NCBI GenBank assembly: GCA_905211345.1
Contig: CAJMAO010000001.1
Span: 24,492 to 88,491, forward strand
DNA: 64,000 nucleotides
Source of the DNA: an uncultured Prevotella sp.
GTDB lineage: Bacteria; Bacteroidota; Bacteroidia; Bacteroidales; Bacteroidaceae
Reading direction: 5' to 3'
Positions 16,377-25,506 of the stretch are shown here, piece by piece. The notes beneath the pieces were generated by a model that had not been told where the DNA came from, made no database searches, and worked only from the letters and a program-made list of their open reading frames with translations. Position 1 is the stretch's first letter, and every line of letters starts with the position of its first letter. Both the position numbers and the translations under genes were made by a program.

Positions 16377-16530
16377 GGTATGGTAACTTAAACAATATAA
16401 GTAAAAAACATTTCATATAAAAAGTTCTTTTTGAACTCAAATCTAAGGTAACTGCGTGATTCATAGAGCCTTTTACACTTCAAATTAGCAAAAAAAGGAA
16501 AATATATTTCCGTTTCACGGCAAAAACCAC

Positions 16531-16538
16531 TATATTTG
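16531..16538 (+). promoter_or_regulatory. -7 element TATATTTG for the HU gene
   Basis: TATATTTG fits TAnnTTTG and lies 57 nt before the HU start, allowing a leader of about 50 nt. Confidence 0.6.
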
Positions 16539-16594
16539 CAAGCTCAAAAGTGAGAAGCTGTAAAGAAAGAACTGTAATTACACAATAATATAAT

Positions 16595-16876
16595 ATGACT
16601 AAAGCAGATATTATCGAGGACATAGTAATGTCGACGGGCATTGCGAAGAAAGACGTCTCGGCCACGGTGGAGGCGTTTATGGCCATTATCAAAGACAGCC
16701 TGCTCGAAAAAAGGGAGAACGTGTACCTACGCGGCTTCGGCAGCTTCGTTGTGAAACACAGGGCGAAGAAAACGGCCCGCAACATCTCTAAGAACACAAC
16801 TATCGAGATAGCAGCACACGACTTTCCGAGTTTCAAGCCGGCAAAGAGCTTTGTGGCCAAGATGAAGGGCGAATAA
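16595..16876 (+). CDS. HU/IHF-family DNA-binding protein
   Basis: A 93-residue histone-like protein that bends and compacts DNA as a dimer. The family pattern is complete: helical N-terminus MTKADIIEDIVMSTGIAKKD, the GFGSFVVKHR beta-hairpin motif at about 49-58, and the C-terminal FPSFKPAKSFVAKM. The DNA-contacting arm (KKTARNISKNTTIEI) is slightly longer than in classical HU. It is the first gene of a rightward group with the small basic protein and RNase G. Several HU paralogues are usual in these genomes, so no specific gene name is given. Confidence 0.92.
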   Translation: MTKADIIEDIVMSTGIAKKDVSATVEAFMAIIKDSLLEKRENVYLRGFGSFVVKHRAKKTARNISKNTTIEIAAHDFPSFKPAKSFVAKMKGE

Positions 16877-16924
16877 AGACGTATAATCAAACTATATTAA
16901 ATAACAACTTTAAAACTTATAATT

Positions 16925-17014
16925 ATGCCAAACGGTAAAAAGAAAAAGGGCCACAAGATGGCTACGCACAAGCGTAAAAAAAGATTAAGAAAGAACAGGC
17001 ATAAGAGCAAGTAA
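16925..17014 (+). CDS. 29-residue very basic AURKAIP1/COX24-type protein
   Basis: An ATG at 16925 opens 29 codons, MPNGKKKKGHKMATHKRKKR and then a last nine residues with five lysines or arginines, ending in TAA at 17012-17014. Apart from MPNGKK, almost every residue is Lys, Arg, His or small. The 'KMATHKRKKRLRKNRHK' pattern matches the COX24/AURKAIP1 C-terminal family (mS38 in mitochondria, bS22-like in some bacteria), a tiny small-subunit ribosomal protein. It sits between HU and RNase G, as I recall it in other Bacteroidales. The ribosomal role is inferred from the family. Confidence 0.75.
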   Translation: MPNGKKKKGHKMATHKRKKRLRKNRHKSK

Positions 17015-17134
17015 GCCGGCGCGCACTGCGTGGGCTTGCAAGCCTGTAACTTTTACGGGGAATGTCGGCAAACTTGCGAGAAGCTGAAGCCGGCATTTCT
17101 CTCGCTTTGACAAACTAAGTTGAAACAATCGGAA

Positions 17135-18709
17135 ATGACCAGCGAATTAGTAATTGACGTCCAACAGAAAGAGATTTCGATTGCCCTGCTGGAAGATAAA
17201 AATCTGGTAGAGTATCAGACCGAGCAACGCTCGGCGTCTTTCTCGGTTGGGAACATCTACATGGCAAAGGTAAAAAAACTGATGCCGGGGCTTAACGCCT
17301 GCTTCGTGGATGTAGGATTCGAACGCGACGCCTTTCTGCATTACCTTGACTTAGGCAGTCAATTCAGCTCTTACGAAAAGTACCTGAAACAAGTACAAAG
17401 CGACAGGAAAAAACTTTATCCTTTCTCAAAGGCGTCACGCCTGCCCGACCTGAAAAAAGACGGCAGCATACAAACTACGCTGCAAGTAGGGCAAGAGGTG
17501 ATGGTACAAATAGTAAAAGAACCGATATCGACCAAAGGGCCACGTCTTACAGGAGAGCTGAGCTTCGCAGGAAGATATTTGGTGCTTATACCATTCAACG
17601 ATAAAGTTTCTGTTTCTTCTAAAATCAAAAGCGGCGAGGAGCGCGCACGCCTGAAACAGCTGATTAACAGCATTAAGCCGAAAAACTTCGGCGTGATTGT
17701 GCGCACCGTGGCCGAAGGCAAACGAGTTGCCGAACTCGACACCGAACTGAAAATCCTCCTAAAGCGTTGGGAGGATGCCATTACCAAAGTACAGAAAACC
17801 GAAAAACGGCCTCAACTGGTGTATGAGGAGACGAGCAGAGTGGTAGCATTACTGCGCGACTTGTTCAACCCTTCATACGAAAATATCTACGTCAACGACG
17901 AGGAAGTTTACAAAGAGGTGAAACACTATGTTACACTGATAGCCCCTGAAAAGGCTAACATAGTAAAGATGTACAAAGGCAATGTGCCGATATTTGACAA
18001 TTTCAACATCACAAAGCAAATTAAATCGAGTTTCGGCAAAATTGTAAACTACAAACATGGAGCCTACCTTATAATAGAACATACGGAGGCGCTGCATGTG
18101 GTAGACGTAAACAGCGGTAACCGTACACGCTCTGTGACAGGGCAGGAAGCCAATGCGCTTGACGTGAACCTTGGAGCCGCGGACGAACTTGCACGACAGT
18201 TACGTTTGAGAGACATGGGCGGAATAATCGTTGTGGACTTCATTGACATGAACCTGGCCGAAGACCGCCAAATGCTATATGAACGCATGTGCAAAAATAT
18301 GCAGAAAGACCGCGCGCGCCACAATATCCTGCCGCTCAGCAAATTCGGACTGATGCAAATAACGAGGCAGAGAGTACGCCCGGCGATAGACGTAAACGTT
18401 GAAGAAAACTGTCCTACATGCTTCGGTACAGGAAAAATAAAGTCAAGTATTCTTTTCGTAGACCAATTGGAGAGAAAAATTGACAGTCTAGTCAACAAGA
18501 TTGGCGTAAAGAAATTCTATCTGCATGTGCATCCTTACGTAGCCGCATATATAAACCAAGGCTTAATCAGCCTGAAAAGGAAGTGGCAAATGAAATACGG
18601 ACGGGGAGTGCACGTTGTACCTTCACAGAAAATGGCTTTCTTGCAATACGAATTTTACGACAGCGAGAAACATTTTATCGACATGAAGGAGGAGATTGAG
18701 GGAAAATGA
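17135..18709 (+). CDS. rng: Ribonuclease G / E family endoribonuclease
   Basis: A 524-residue endoribonuclease of the RNase E/G family, active in rRNA maturation and mRNA decay. An N-terminal RNase H-like/S1 region begins MTSELVIDVQQKEIS, with an S1 domain at about 35-130. The catalytic magnesium site is in VVDVNSG and VVDFIDM, and the zinc-link dimer motif is CPTCFGTG (about residue 430). The scaffold extension of RNase E is absent, so this is the RNase G form. The ATG at 17135 is chosen because homologues begin MTSE; an in-frame TTG at 17120 would add five residues. It follows the COX24-like gene by 120 nt and ends at a strong terminator. Confidence 0.92.
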   Translation: MTSELVIDVQQKEISIALLEDKNLVEYQTEQRSASFSVGNIYMAKVKKLMPGLNACFVDVGFERDAFLHYLDLGSQFSSYEKYLKQVQSDRKKLYPFSKASRLPDLKKDGSIQTTLQVGQEVMVQIVKEPISTKGPRLTGELSFAGRYLVLIPFNDKVSVSSKIKSGEERARLKQLINSIKPKNFGVIVRTVAEGKRVAELDTELKILLKRWEDAITKVQKTEKRPQLVYEETSRVVALLRDLFNPSYENIYVNDEEVYKEVKHYVTLIAPEKANIVKMYKGNVPIFDNFNITKQIKSSFGKIVNYKHGAYLIIEHTEALHVVDVNSGNRTRSVTGQEANALDVNLGAADELARQLRLRDMGGIIVVDFIDMNLAEDRQMLYERMCKNMQKDRARHNILPLSKFGLMQITRQRVRPAIDVNVEENCPTCFGTGKIKSSILFVDQLERKIDSLVNKIGVKKFYLHVHPYVAAYINQGLISLKRKWQMKYGRGVHVVPSQKMAFLQYEFYDSEKHFIDMKEEIEGK

Positions 18710-18750
18710 AAAGAAAGGGATGTGCGGTAAGTACATCCCTTTCTTTTTAT
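18710..18750. terminator. Bidirectional terminator between rng and fcl
   Basis: AAAGAAAGGGATGT (18710-18723) pairs perfectly with ACATCCCTTTCTTT (18733-18746) around a 9-nt loop. The rightward side is followed by T residues and the leftward side also gives a T-rich tail, so it serves both convergent genes. Confidence 0.85.
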
Positions 18751-18765
18751 AATTACTTTAACTCA

Positions 18766-19866
18766 TTAAACGGTCTGATGGTTTATACAGATACCTTGTT
18801 TATACCATTCGTACAAACGGTGTACCCCCTCGTCAATCTCAATCTTATGATGCCAACCTAAAGAATGAAGCTTTGACACGTCGGTGAGTTTACGTGGCGT
18901 GCCGTCAGGTTTTGAAGCATCCCATAGAAGTTCACCCTTGAAACCAACCTCACGGACAACTTTCTCAGCCAATTCACGTATACTCAATTCCTTGCCTGTG
19001 CCTACATTGATGTGACAATTCCTTATCTCCTTATCTACCGGATTATAGGTGTCCTTGAAATCAACATTAAGCAAGACATGCACACTGGCATCTGCCATTT
19101 CCTCACTCCACAAGAACTCACGCATGGGGCTACCTGTACCCCAAAGTGTCACGGCTTCAGGAGTAATTCCGAACTTAGCAAGCTTAACCAAGATCTCATC
19201 GTTGCTGTTCTTGCCGTCGACACCTTCAACAGGACGAAGGTCAATGTCTTTTCTTACGTCATCCCACCTCCCCTCGTTCAGGCATTTTGCCAAATGCACC
19301 TTACGTATCATGGCAGGTAACACATGACTGTTCTCCAAATGGAAATTGTCATTTGGTCCATAAAGATTTGTAGGCATGACCGCAATATAATTGCAACCGT
19401 ATTGTATGCTGAAACTCTCACACATCTTTAGACCCGCAATCTTGGCGATGGCATACGGCTCATTGGTATATTCAAGTTCCGACGTAAGCAAAGCATCTTC
19501 TTTCATCGGCTGCTTTGCCCTACGAGGATAAATGCACGTACTACCGAGAAACAACAGCTTCTTAACACCATGACGGAAACTCTCGCCTATCACATTTTGC
19601 TGTATCTGAAGATTCTGGTAAATGAAATCAGCGCGATAATTCAAGTTTGCCATGATACCACCTACATGCGCTGCTGCAAGCACAACCGCATCAGGACGCT
19701 CATTGTCAAAAAACTTTCTTACGGCAACAGGATCTAGCAAATCCAGTTCCTTATGACTACGTCCGACAAGATTGACATAACCGCACGACTTCAAGTTATT
19801 CCAAATAGCCGAGCCTACTAAACCATGATGTCCGGCAACATATATTTTAGAATCTTTATCCAACAT
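18766..19866 (-). CDS. fcl: GDP-L-fucose synthase
   Basis: A 366-residue short-chain-dehydrogenase-type epimerase/reductase. It converts GDP-4-keto-6-deoxymannose to GDP-L-fucose with NADPH. The Rossmann motif is VAGHHGLVGSAIW at the N-terminus. The catalytic YxxxK is in EPYAIAKIAG (about residue 140), and 'GSTCIYPR' precedes it. It is longer than E. coli Fcl (321 residues), by an insertion around 215-235. It is the last gene of the manC-gmd-fcl unit, 2 nt after gmd, so the three steps from mannose-1-phosphate to GDP-fucose are encoded in order. The product feeds fucosylation of capsule or surface glycoproteins. Confidence 0.93.
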   Translation of the reverse strand: MLDKDSKIYVAGHHGLVGSAIWNNLKSCGYVNLVGRSHKELDLLDPVAVRKFFDNERPDAVVLAAAHVGGIMANLNYRADFIYQNLQIQQNVIGESFRHGVKKLLFLGSTCIYPRRAKQPMKEDALLTSELEYTNEPYAIAKIAGLKMCESFSIQYGCNYIAVMPTNLYGPNDNFHLENSHVLPAMIRKVHLAKCLNEGRWDDVRKDIDLRPVEGVDGKNSNDEILVKLAKFGITPEAVTLWGTGSPMREFLWSEEMADASVHVLLNVDFKDTYNPVDKEIRNCHINVGTGKELSIRELAEKVVREVGFKGELLWDASKPDGTPRKLTDVSKLHSLGWHHKIEIDEGVHRLYEWYKQGICINHQTV

Positions 19867-19868
19867 GA

Positions 19869-20954
19869 TTATTCCGCCATTTGAGCCTTGATATAAAGTT
19901 TCTTCACAAACTTCATGTCATGCGTGACCATAATGTTTATCAATTCTTCAAATGAAGTCTTCGTCGGATTCCAGTCCAATATTTTCTTCGCTTTCGCAGG
20001 ATTGCCGAGTAATTGGTCAACCTCACACGGACGGAAGTATTTCGGATCGACCTCAACAAGAACTTTTCCTGTCTTCACATCTATGCCTTTCTCATCTACA
20101 CCTTCACCTTCCCAACGTAGTTCTACACCAGCAGCTTTAAACGCTAAAGTACAAAACTCGCGCACGGTGTGCATTTCACCTGTTGCAATAACAAAATCAT
20201 CAGGCTCAGGTTGTTGTAGTATCATCCACATACATTCAACATAATCACGGGCATATCCCCAGTCACGACGCGCGTCAAGGTTGCCAAGATACAGCTTATC
20301 CTGAAATCCTTGAACTATGCGACAGGCGGCAAGCGTTATCTTACGTGTTACAAAGTTCTCGCCCCTACGCTCACTTTCATGGTTGAACAAAATTCCGTTA
20401 CAGCAAAACATTCCATAACTTTCACGATAATTCTTCATTATCCAAAAACCGTAGAGTTTTGCAACTGAATATGGCGAACGTGGATAGAATGGTGTAGTCT
20501 CACTTTGCGGCACTTCCTGCACCTTGCCATAAAGTTCTGATGTTGACGCTTGATATATACGGCACGTCTTATCAAGACCACAGATGCGCACAGCCTCAAG
20601 CAGACGTAGAACACCCACAGCGTCTGTGTCTGCCGTGTATTCAGGCACATCAAATGAAACCTTTACATGACTCTGAGCCGCAAGATTATAAATCTCGGTA
20701 GGTTTTGTCTCGCCGATAATGCGTATTAAAGAAGACGAGTCGGTCATATCTGCCCAATGCAGGTTTACGAGACGTGACTTTTTCATGTCACGCACCCACT
20801 CATCAAGATACAAATGCTCTATTCGCCCTGTGTTGAACGAAGACGAACGACGTAACAATCCATGCACTTCATACCCTTTCTCTATCAGGAATTCAGCCAA
20901 ATATGAACCATCCTGACCTGTAATTCCCGTAATCAAAGCAACGTTTTTCTTCAT
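19869..20954 (-). CDS. gmd: GDP-mannose 4,6-dehydratase
   Basis: A 361-residue SDR enzyme that dehydrates GDP-D-mannose to GDP-4-keto-6-deoxy-D-mannose. The N-terminal NADP-binding motif is ITGITGQDGSYLAEFL. The active-site YxxxK is in PRSPYSVAKLYGFW (about residue 155-160). 'NHESERRGENFVTRKIT' and 'RDWGYARDYVECMW' are typical of Gmd. It lies between manC (30 nt upstream) and fcl (2 nt downstream) and supplies the substrate of fcl. No unusual residue was noticed. Confidence 0.95.
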   Translation of the reverse strand: MKKNVALITGITGQDGSYLAEFLIEKGYEVHGLLRRSSSFNTGRIEHLYLDEWVRDMKKSRLVNLHWADMTDSSSLIRIIGETKPTEIYNLAAQSHVKVSFDVPEYTADTDAVGVLRLLEAVRICGLDKTCRIYQASTSELYGKVQEVPQSETTPFYPRSPYSVAKLYGFWIMKNYRESYGMFCCNGILFNHESERRGENFVTRKITLAACRIVQGFQDKLYLGNLDARRDWGYARDYVECMWMILQQPEPDDFVIATGEMHTVREFCTLAFKAAGVELRWEGEGVDEKGIDVKTGKVLVEVDPKYFRPCEVDQLLGNPAKAKKILDWNPTKTSFEELINIMVTHDMKFVKKLYIKAQMAE

Positions 20955-20984
20955 TTTATTTCTTATATATTAAAATGTTGGTTT

Positions 20985-22055
20985 TCACTTATCTTCACCT
21001 GAGAACTGCTTTATTCGCTGTTCTTCCGACAGCTTGCATATAAGAAGTTTGTCATCTTTCTCGACAACGATGTATCCGTCAAGTCCTTGTACGACGACTT
21101 TTTTCTTTCCTAATGTATGCACAATGCAATTATGCGTGTCGTAAAGTGCGACATTATCTCCTATTACACCATTGCCGTACAAATCCTTCTTTGTCTGCTC
21201 AAGCAAGGATCCCCACGTTCCAAGATCGCTCCACCCGAAATCAGCCGGACAAACAAAGATTTCCTCTGCCTTTTCCATTATGGCATAATCAATGGAAATA
21301 TTCTCACATTCAGGGAACCTGCGGTTTATCTCATCCTGTTCTTGTGGAGTGCCGTAAACATTCAACAATCCTTCAAATAACCTGCTGATAGCCGGCTGAT
21401 AAATTCTGAACGCATTTACAATCGTATTTACATTCCAAATGAAAATGCCGGCATTCCAAAAATAGCTCTTATTCTTTATATATTTAGTAGCTGTTTCTAA
21501 ATCAGGTTTTTCACGAAAAGAATCAACTCTGAATATTTCCTTATTACGAGGCGAACTTGAAGATAAATCAGCTTGTATATATCCATATCCTGTTTCTGGA
21601 CGTGTCGGTTTCATACCTAATGTTATTATGGCATCTGTTTCATTGGTAAACTTCAGACACTGTGATATTACACGGCGAAATTCATCTTTATCAGTCACAA
21701 TATGATCACTCGGCGAAACTACAATGTTTGCGTTTCTGTCTTTCGACTTTATTCTCCAACTGACGTAAGCTATACACGGAGCCGTATTACGCCTGCATGG
21801 CTCGCAAAGAATATTCCCATCAGGAATCTCCGGCAACTGTTCTTGCACCAAACTTTTATAATCAACGCTTGTAACAACCCATACATTATCAGGATTACAA
21901 ATATCTTTAAATCTGTCAAATGTAAGTTGCAGCAACGAACGTCCGACTCCTAAAACATCAATAAACTGCTTGGGTCTGTCCGCCGTGCTCATCGGCCAAA
22001 ACCGACTGCCGACCCCACCTGCCATTATGACTAAATGATTATTAGAATAAGCCAT
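20985..22055 (-). CDS. manC: Mannose-1-phosphate guanylyltransferase
   Basis: A 356-residue nucleotidyltransferase that makes GDP-mannose from mannose-1-phosphate and GTP. The signature is VIMAGGVGSRFWPMSTADRP with the catalytic arginine/lysine set. FVCPADFGWSDLGTWGSL marks the sugar site. It is the single-domain type, without the C-terminal isomerase domain of bifunctional ManC. An open frame extends upstream to 22082, but the promoter element TATTTTTG sits at 22080-22087, so the ATG at 22055 (MAYSNN) is the likely start. It is the first gene of the GDP-fucose unit. Confidence 0.93.
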   Translation of the reverse strand: MAYSNNHLVIMAGGVGSRFWPMSTADRPKQFIDVLGVGRSLLQLTFDRFKDICNPDNVWVVTSVDYKSLVQEQLPEIPDGNILCEPCRRNTAPCIAYVSWRIKSKDRNANIVVSPSDHIVTDKDEFRRVISQCLKFTNETDAIITLGMKPTRPETGYGYIQADLSSSSPRNKEIFRVDSFREKPDLETATKYIKNKSYFWNAGIFIWNVNTIVNAFRIYQPAISRLFEGLLNVYGTPQEQDEINRRFPECENISIDYAIMEKAEEIFVCPADFGWSDLGTWGSLLEQTKKDLYGNGVIGDNVALYDTHNCIVHTLGKKKVVVQGLDGYIVVEKDDKLLICKLSEEQRIKQFSGEDK

Positions 22056-22079
22056 ACAATTTAGTTTAAAAAACAAAGG

Positions 22080-22087
22080 CAAAAATA
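22080..22087 (-). promoter_or_regulatory. -7 element TATTTTTG of manC-gmd-fcl
   Basis: Reading leftward, TATTTTTG fits TAnnTTTG. It lies about 25 nt upstream of the manC ATG at 22055 and just past the xylA terminator. Confidence 0.65.
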
Positions 22088-22122
22088 ATAAAAAAGAATA
22101 ATATAATAAAAATAAAACAAGA

Positions 22123-22150
22123 AAAAGGCGGAATTATTTATTCCGCCTTT
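22123..22150 (-). terminator. Terminator of the xylose genes
   Basis: AAAGGCGGAA and TTCCGCCTTT form a perfect stem around ATTATTTA-like loop bases. Reading leftward it is followed by TTTTTCTTGTTTT. It separates xylA from the manC promoter. Confidence 0.8.
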
Positions 22151-22171
22151 CCCTTACCATACAAAATGATT

Positions 22172-23488
22172 TTACTTACAATACCAACTTACGATTGTCT
22201 CGTAAAGTTCTTGCTTTCCGGAAGTCTGTTTGGGCTCACCCACAGTCTTGGCATAAGCAACTATGTCTTCCAGTGAAAGTTTACCTTCCTCAAACTCCTT
22301 ACCCTTACCTGCGTCGAATGACGCATAGCGGTTTTTGACCATATCGCACAGAGGCGACTTTTCTATCAGGTTGGCCGCATTTTCCAATGCGCGCGCCATG
22401 GCATCCATACCACTGATATGAGCAATAAAGAGATCCTCTAAATCTGTTGAGTTACGACGTATCTTTGCGTCAAAATTTGAGCCGCCATTACCAAGCCCGC
22501 CGTTCCGGATAATCTGCATCATAGCCTGAGTAAGTTCCCAGTTATCTATCGGGAACTGGTCAGTATCCCAACCGTTCTGATAGTCTCCACGATTGGCATC
22601 AATGCTACCCAGCATACCATTATCAACAGCAACAGTCAGTTCATGTTCGAACGTATGACCGGCAAGCGTTGCGTGGTTGACCTCTATGTTCACCTTAAAA
22701 TCCTTTTCCAGTCCGTTTGCACGAATAAAACCGATAACGGTCTCTGTGTCAACGTCATATTGATGCTTCGTCGGCTCCATTGGCTTGGGTTCAATCAGGA
22801 ACGTTCCTGTAAAACCTTTTGAACGAGCATAATCACGGGCAGCTTTTAACATTGTAGCCAAATGGTCTTTTTCACGTTGCATCTGAGTATTCAGAAGACT
22901 CATGTAGCCTTCACGTCCTCCCCAGAACACATAGTTTGTACCTCCTAATTTGATTGTGGCATCAATTGCATTCTTGATTTGGACTGCAGCACGGGCAACG
23001 ACATCAAAATCAGGATTTGTCGCAGCACCGTTCATATAACGTTTATGACCGAACACATTGGCCGTACCCCACAAATTCTTTATATTGGTACCTTTCATTT
23101 TTTCCAATGCGTAATCAGTAATGGCGTTCATACGAGCCTCATACTCCTCAATAGTATCACCTTCGTCTACAAGGTCAACATCATGGAAACAGAAATATTC
23201 TATTCCAAGCTTTTCCATGATTTCAAATCCGGCGTCCATCTTATCTTTGGCCCGTTCAACAGCATCTGTTTTCTCGTCCCACGGATAAACACGAGTGCCG
23301 CCGCCAAACTGGTCGCTGCTTGCCGGCCCGAGCGTGTGCCACCATGCCATAGCAAACTTCAGCCAGTCTTTCATTTTCTTGCCCATGATCACTTTGTCAG
23401 CATCATAATAATGATAAGCTAACGGATTGGTGCTGTCAGCACCTTCATACTTGATTTTTCCAATCTGCGGAAAATACTCTCTTGCCAT
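22172..23488 (-). CDS. xylA: Xylose isomerase
   Basis: A 438-residue TIM-barrel enzyme converting D-xylose to D-xylulose, with two divalent metals. The active-site segments are YFCFHDVDLVDEGD (catalytic His and Asp), FLIEPKPMEPTKHQYD (metal-binding Glu and the Lys) and 'NHATLAGHTFEHEL' and 'GSIDANRGD'. Its length matches class II enzymes of Bacteroidota. The ATG at 23488 (MAREYFPQIG) is chosen over an upstream in-frame one because homologues begin here. It lies 44 nt downstream of xylulokinase. No xylose transporter or XylR is seen next to the pair. Confidence 0.95.
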   Translation of the reverse strand: MAREYFPQIGKIKYEGADSTNPLAYHYYDADKVIMGKKMKDWLKFAMAWWHTLGPASSDQFGGGTRVYPWDEKTDAVERAKDKMDAGFEIMEKLGIEYFCFHDVDLVDEGDTIEEYEARMNAITDYALEKMKGTNIKNLWGTANVFGHKRYMNGAATNPDFDVVARAAVQIKNAIDATIKLGGTNYVFWGGREGYMSLLNTQMQREKDHLATMLKAARDYARSKGFTGTFLIEPKPMEPTKHQYDVDTETVIGFIRANGLEKDFKVNIEVNHATLAGHTFEHELTVAVDNGMLGSIDANRGDYQNGWDTDQFPIDNWELTQAMMQIIRNGGLGNGGSNFDAKIRRNSTDLEDLFIAHISGMDAMARALENAANLIEKSPLCDMVKNRYASFDAGKGKEFEEGKLSLEDIVAYAKTVGEPKQTSGKQELYETIVSWYCK

Positions 23489-23532
23489 AATAGTTAATGT
23501 TAGTAGGTTATAATAAATTAGGTAAAACTGTG

Positions 23533-25029
23533 TTATTTCATTATCGTATGAAGTTTTTCTTTCCAAGACGTGTATGCTTCAAGATATTCAGCACGATGTT
23601 TTTCATCCGGTTCTATCTCTGCAAGTTTTTTCAACGTAGCGAAAGCCTCATTGTTGTCTTTATATATTCCACAACCCATTCCAGCACCTTTTGCCGCGCC
23701 TACGCTACCGTCAGTTTCATACAGCTCGATGGTTGCTCCGCTGACTCCGGCCAGTGTGTTGCGGAATACGTCACTAAGAAACATATTTGCCTTGCCTGCA
23801 TGTATCTTTTTTATGTCCATACCCATTTGCTGCATTATTTCCATTCCATAACAGAAACTGAACACGATACCTTCTTGCGCAGCCCTCATAATATGAGACT
23901 TCCCGTGTTTATTAAAGTTTATTCCATGAATTGAACAGCCTATCTCCCTGTTCTCAAGTACACGCTCTGCTCCATTGCCAAATGGAATAACCGTAACACC
24001 GTCACTTCCTATTGGCACAGATTCCATCATCTCGTTCATTTCCGCGTAAGATATTCCTTCTGGAGCTACATTCCTGCGCACCCAAGCATTCAATATACCT
24101 GTTCCGTTTATACACAAAAGCACACCTAAACGGTCTACATCTTTTGTATAATTAACATGGGCAAACGTATTCACACGGCTACGCCCATCATAATTTACTC
24201 CGCCCAACACTCCGTAAACAACGCCTGACGTTCCTGCCGTTGAAGCAATCTCACCCGGATTAAAAACATTCAGACTCAAGGCATTATTTGGCTGGTCACC
24301 TGCCCTATAGCTTACCGGAGTACCTTCCTTCAATCCTAATTCGGCGGCTGCAGCTGCACTTACCTCGCATTGTATGCTGAATGTAGGAACGACATTGGCT
24401 ATTATGCTTTTGTCAAAACCAAAGTAATCAAGCAGAAAACCAGCTACATCCTTATTCTTAAAATCCCAGAACATACCCTCGCTCAAACCGCTGACTGTAG
24501 TGTTAATCTCACCACTCAACTTCATGGCAATATAATCTCCGGGAAGCATTATCTTATAAATCTTGTCAAAAATCTCCGGCTCATTAGATTTCACCCAAGC
24601 CAGTTTGGCCGCCGTAAAGTTTCCGGGAGAATTGAGAAGATGCGACAAACACTTTTCCGTACCAAGAGTTTCAAAAGCCTTTTCGCCGTAAGGCACAGCC
24701 CTTGAATCACACCATATAATCGATGGACGCAACACTCGCATGTCTTTGTCTACACAAACAAGCCCATGCATTTGATAAGATATGCCTATCGCTTTTATAT
24801 CTTCACCACTTACTGAAGCATAACTCATTACTTTTTTTAGGCTCAACTTGGCATTATCCCACCACATCTGCGGGTCTTGTTCTGCCCAACCCGACTTCAC
24901 GGCTGTTATTGGAGCCTCATTTTCGGGATAAAATGCGGAAGCCACGCATACGCCGTTATCCGCGTCAACCAATGATGCCTTTACAGACGAACTGCCGACA
25001 TCAAATCCTAACAAATATCTTCCTGACAT
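23533..25029 (-). CDS. xylB: Xylulokinase
   Basis: A 498-residue FGGY-family carbohydrate kinase that phosphorylates D-xylulose to xylulose-5-phosphate for the pentose phosphate pathway. The N-terminal motif is LLGFDVGSSSVKASLVDAD. The phosphate-2-like STAGTSGVVYG and adenosine-binding GGVSGATI-like region (here LAGVSGATIELYETDGSVGAAKGAG) are present. It is first in the xylBA order, with the gene at 25110-25439 80 nt upstream. The upstream region has no perfect TAnnTTTG; a TGTCTTTG reading leftward near 25118-25125 is one base off. Confidence 0.94.
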   Translation of the reverse strand: MSGRYLLGFDVGSSSVKASLVDADNGVCVASAFYPENEAPITAVKSGWAEQDPQMWWDNAKLSLKKVMSYASVSGEDIKAIGISYQMHGLVCVDKDMRVLRPSIIWCDSRAVPYGEKAFETLGTEKCLSHLLNSPGNFTAAKLAWVKSNEPEIFDKIYKIMLPGDYIAMKLSGEINTTVSGLSEGMFWDFKNKDVAGFLLDYFGFDKSIIANVVPTFSIQCEVSAAAAAELGLKEGTPVSYRAGDQPNNALSLNVFNPGEIASTAGTSGVVYGVLGGVNYDGRSRVNTFAHVNYTKDVDRLGVLLCINGTGILNAWVRRNVAPEGISYAEMNEMMESVPIGSDGVTVIPFGNGAERVLENREIGCSIHGINFNKHGKSHIMRAAQEGIVFSFCYGMEIMQQMGMDIKKIHAGKANMFLSDVFRNTLAGVSGATIELYETDGSVGAAKGAGMGCGIYKDNNEAFATLKKLAEIEPDEKHRAEYLEAYTSWKEKLHTIMK

Positions 25030-25109
25030 AATCGCGCGTTTTTAATAAATACGGATATTGTGTTTTCATCCAATGAATTTCCAACAATAAATTGCCTTAA
25101 ACCATTATA

Positions 25110-25439
25110 TCAGAACAAAGACAACGATTTGTCTTCACATGCTTTTACCATTTCCCCATCATCTACCTCGTCATTCTTAAAATCAAAATACAACTGCCGT
25201 GAGGTATTAGACAGGCTCAAACGATAAACTCCCCGGACATCAGTCCGCTCTATTATCGAATCTGCAAGCTTGCTGTTCTTCATTAGGAAAGAAGCCACGT
25301 AACGGTGCACTTCATCAAAAGACACTGTATCAAAGAAACCATTACATTTATTAAATACGTGTCTGGCTATTTTCTTTACACTTAACCCCTTGTCCCCTGC
25401 CTCGCGAAGAACAAAAACAATCTCGCTGTCGTAGTTCAT
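25110..25439 (-). CDS. Small HARE-HTH-like protein
   Basis: A 109-residue protein starting MNYDSEIVFVLREAGDKGLS. Its first about 75 residues look like a winged helix of the HARE-HTH type: a helix 'SVKKIARHVFNKC', a second helix 'VHRYVASFLMK' and a short wing ending 'GVYRLS'. The remainder is acidic and probably disordered. Known HARE-HTH domains occur in RNA polymerase delta and restriction proteins. A DNA-binding or polymerase-associated role is inferred, not shown. It is 67 nt downstream of another small winged-helix gene on the same strand, probably co-transcribed. The ATG at 25439 is preferred to a longer start that overlaps a repeat-poor leader. Confidence 0.6.
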   Translation of the reverse strand: MNYDSEIVFVLREAGDKGLSVKKIARHVFNKCNGFFDTVSFDEVHRYVASFLMKNSKLADSIIERTDVRGVYRLSLSNTSRQLYFDFKNDEVDDGEMVKACEDKSLSLF

Positions 25440-25506
25440 AGAATTAGAATAAAGAAGGACCGGCAAGACACGCCTCCCAGTCCTTCCTCAATATTGCCTA
25501 AACAGA

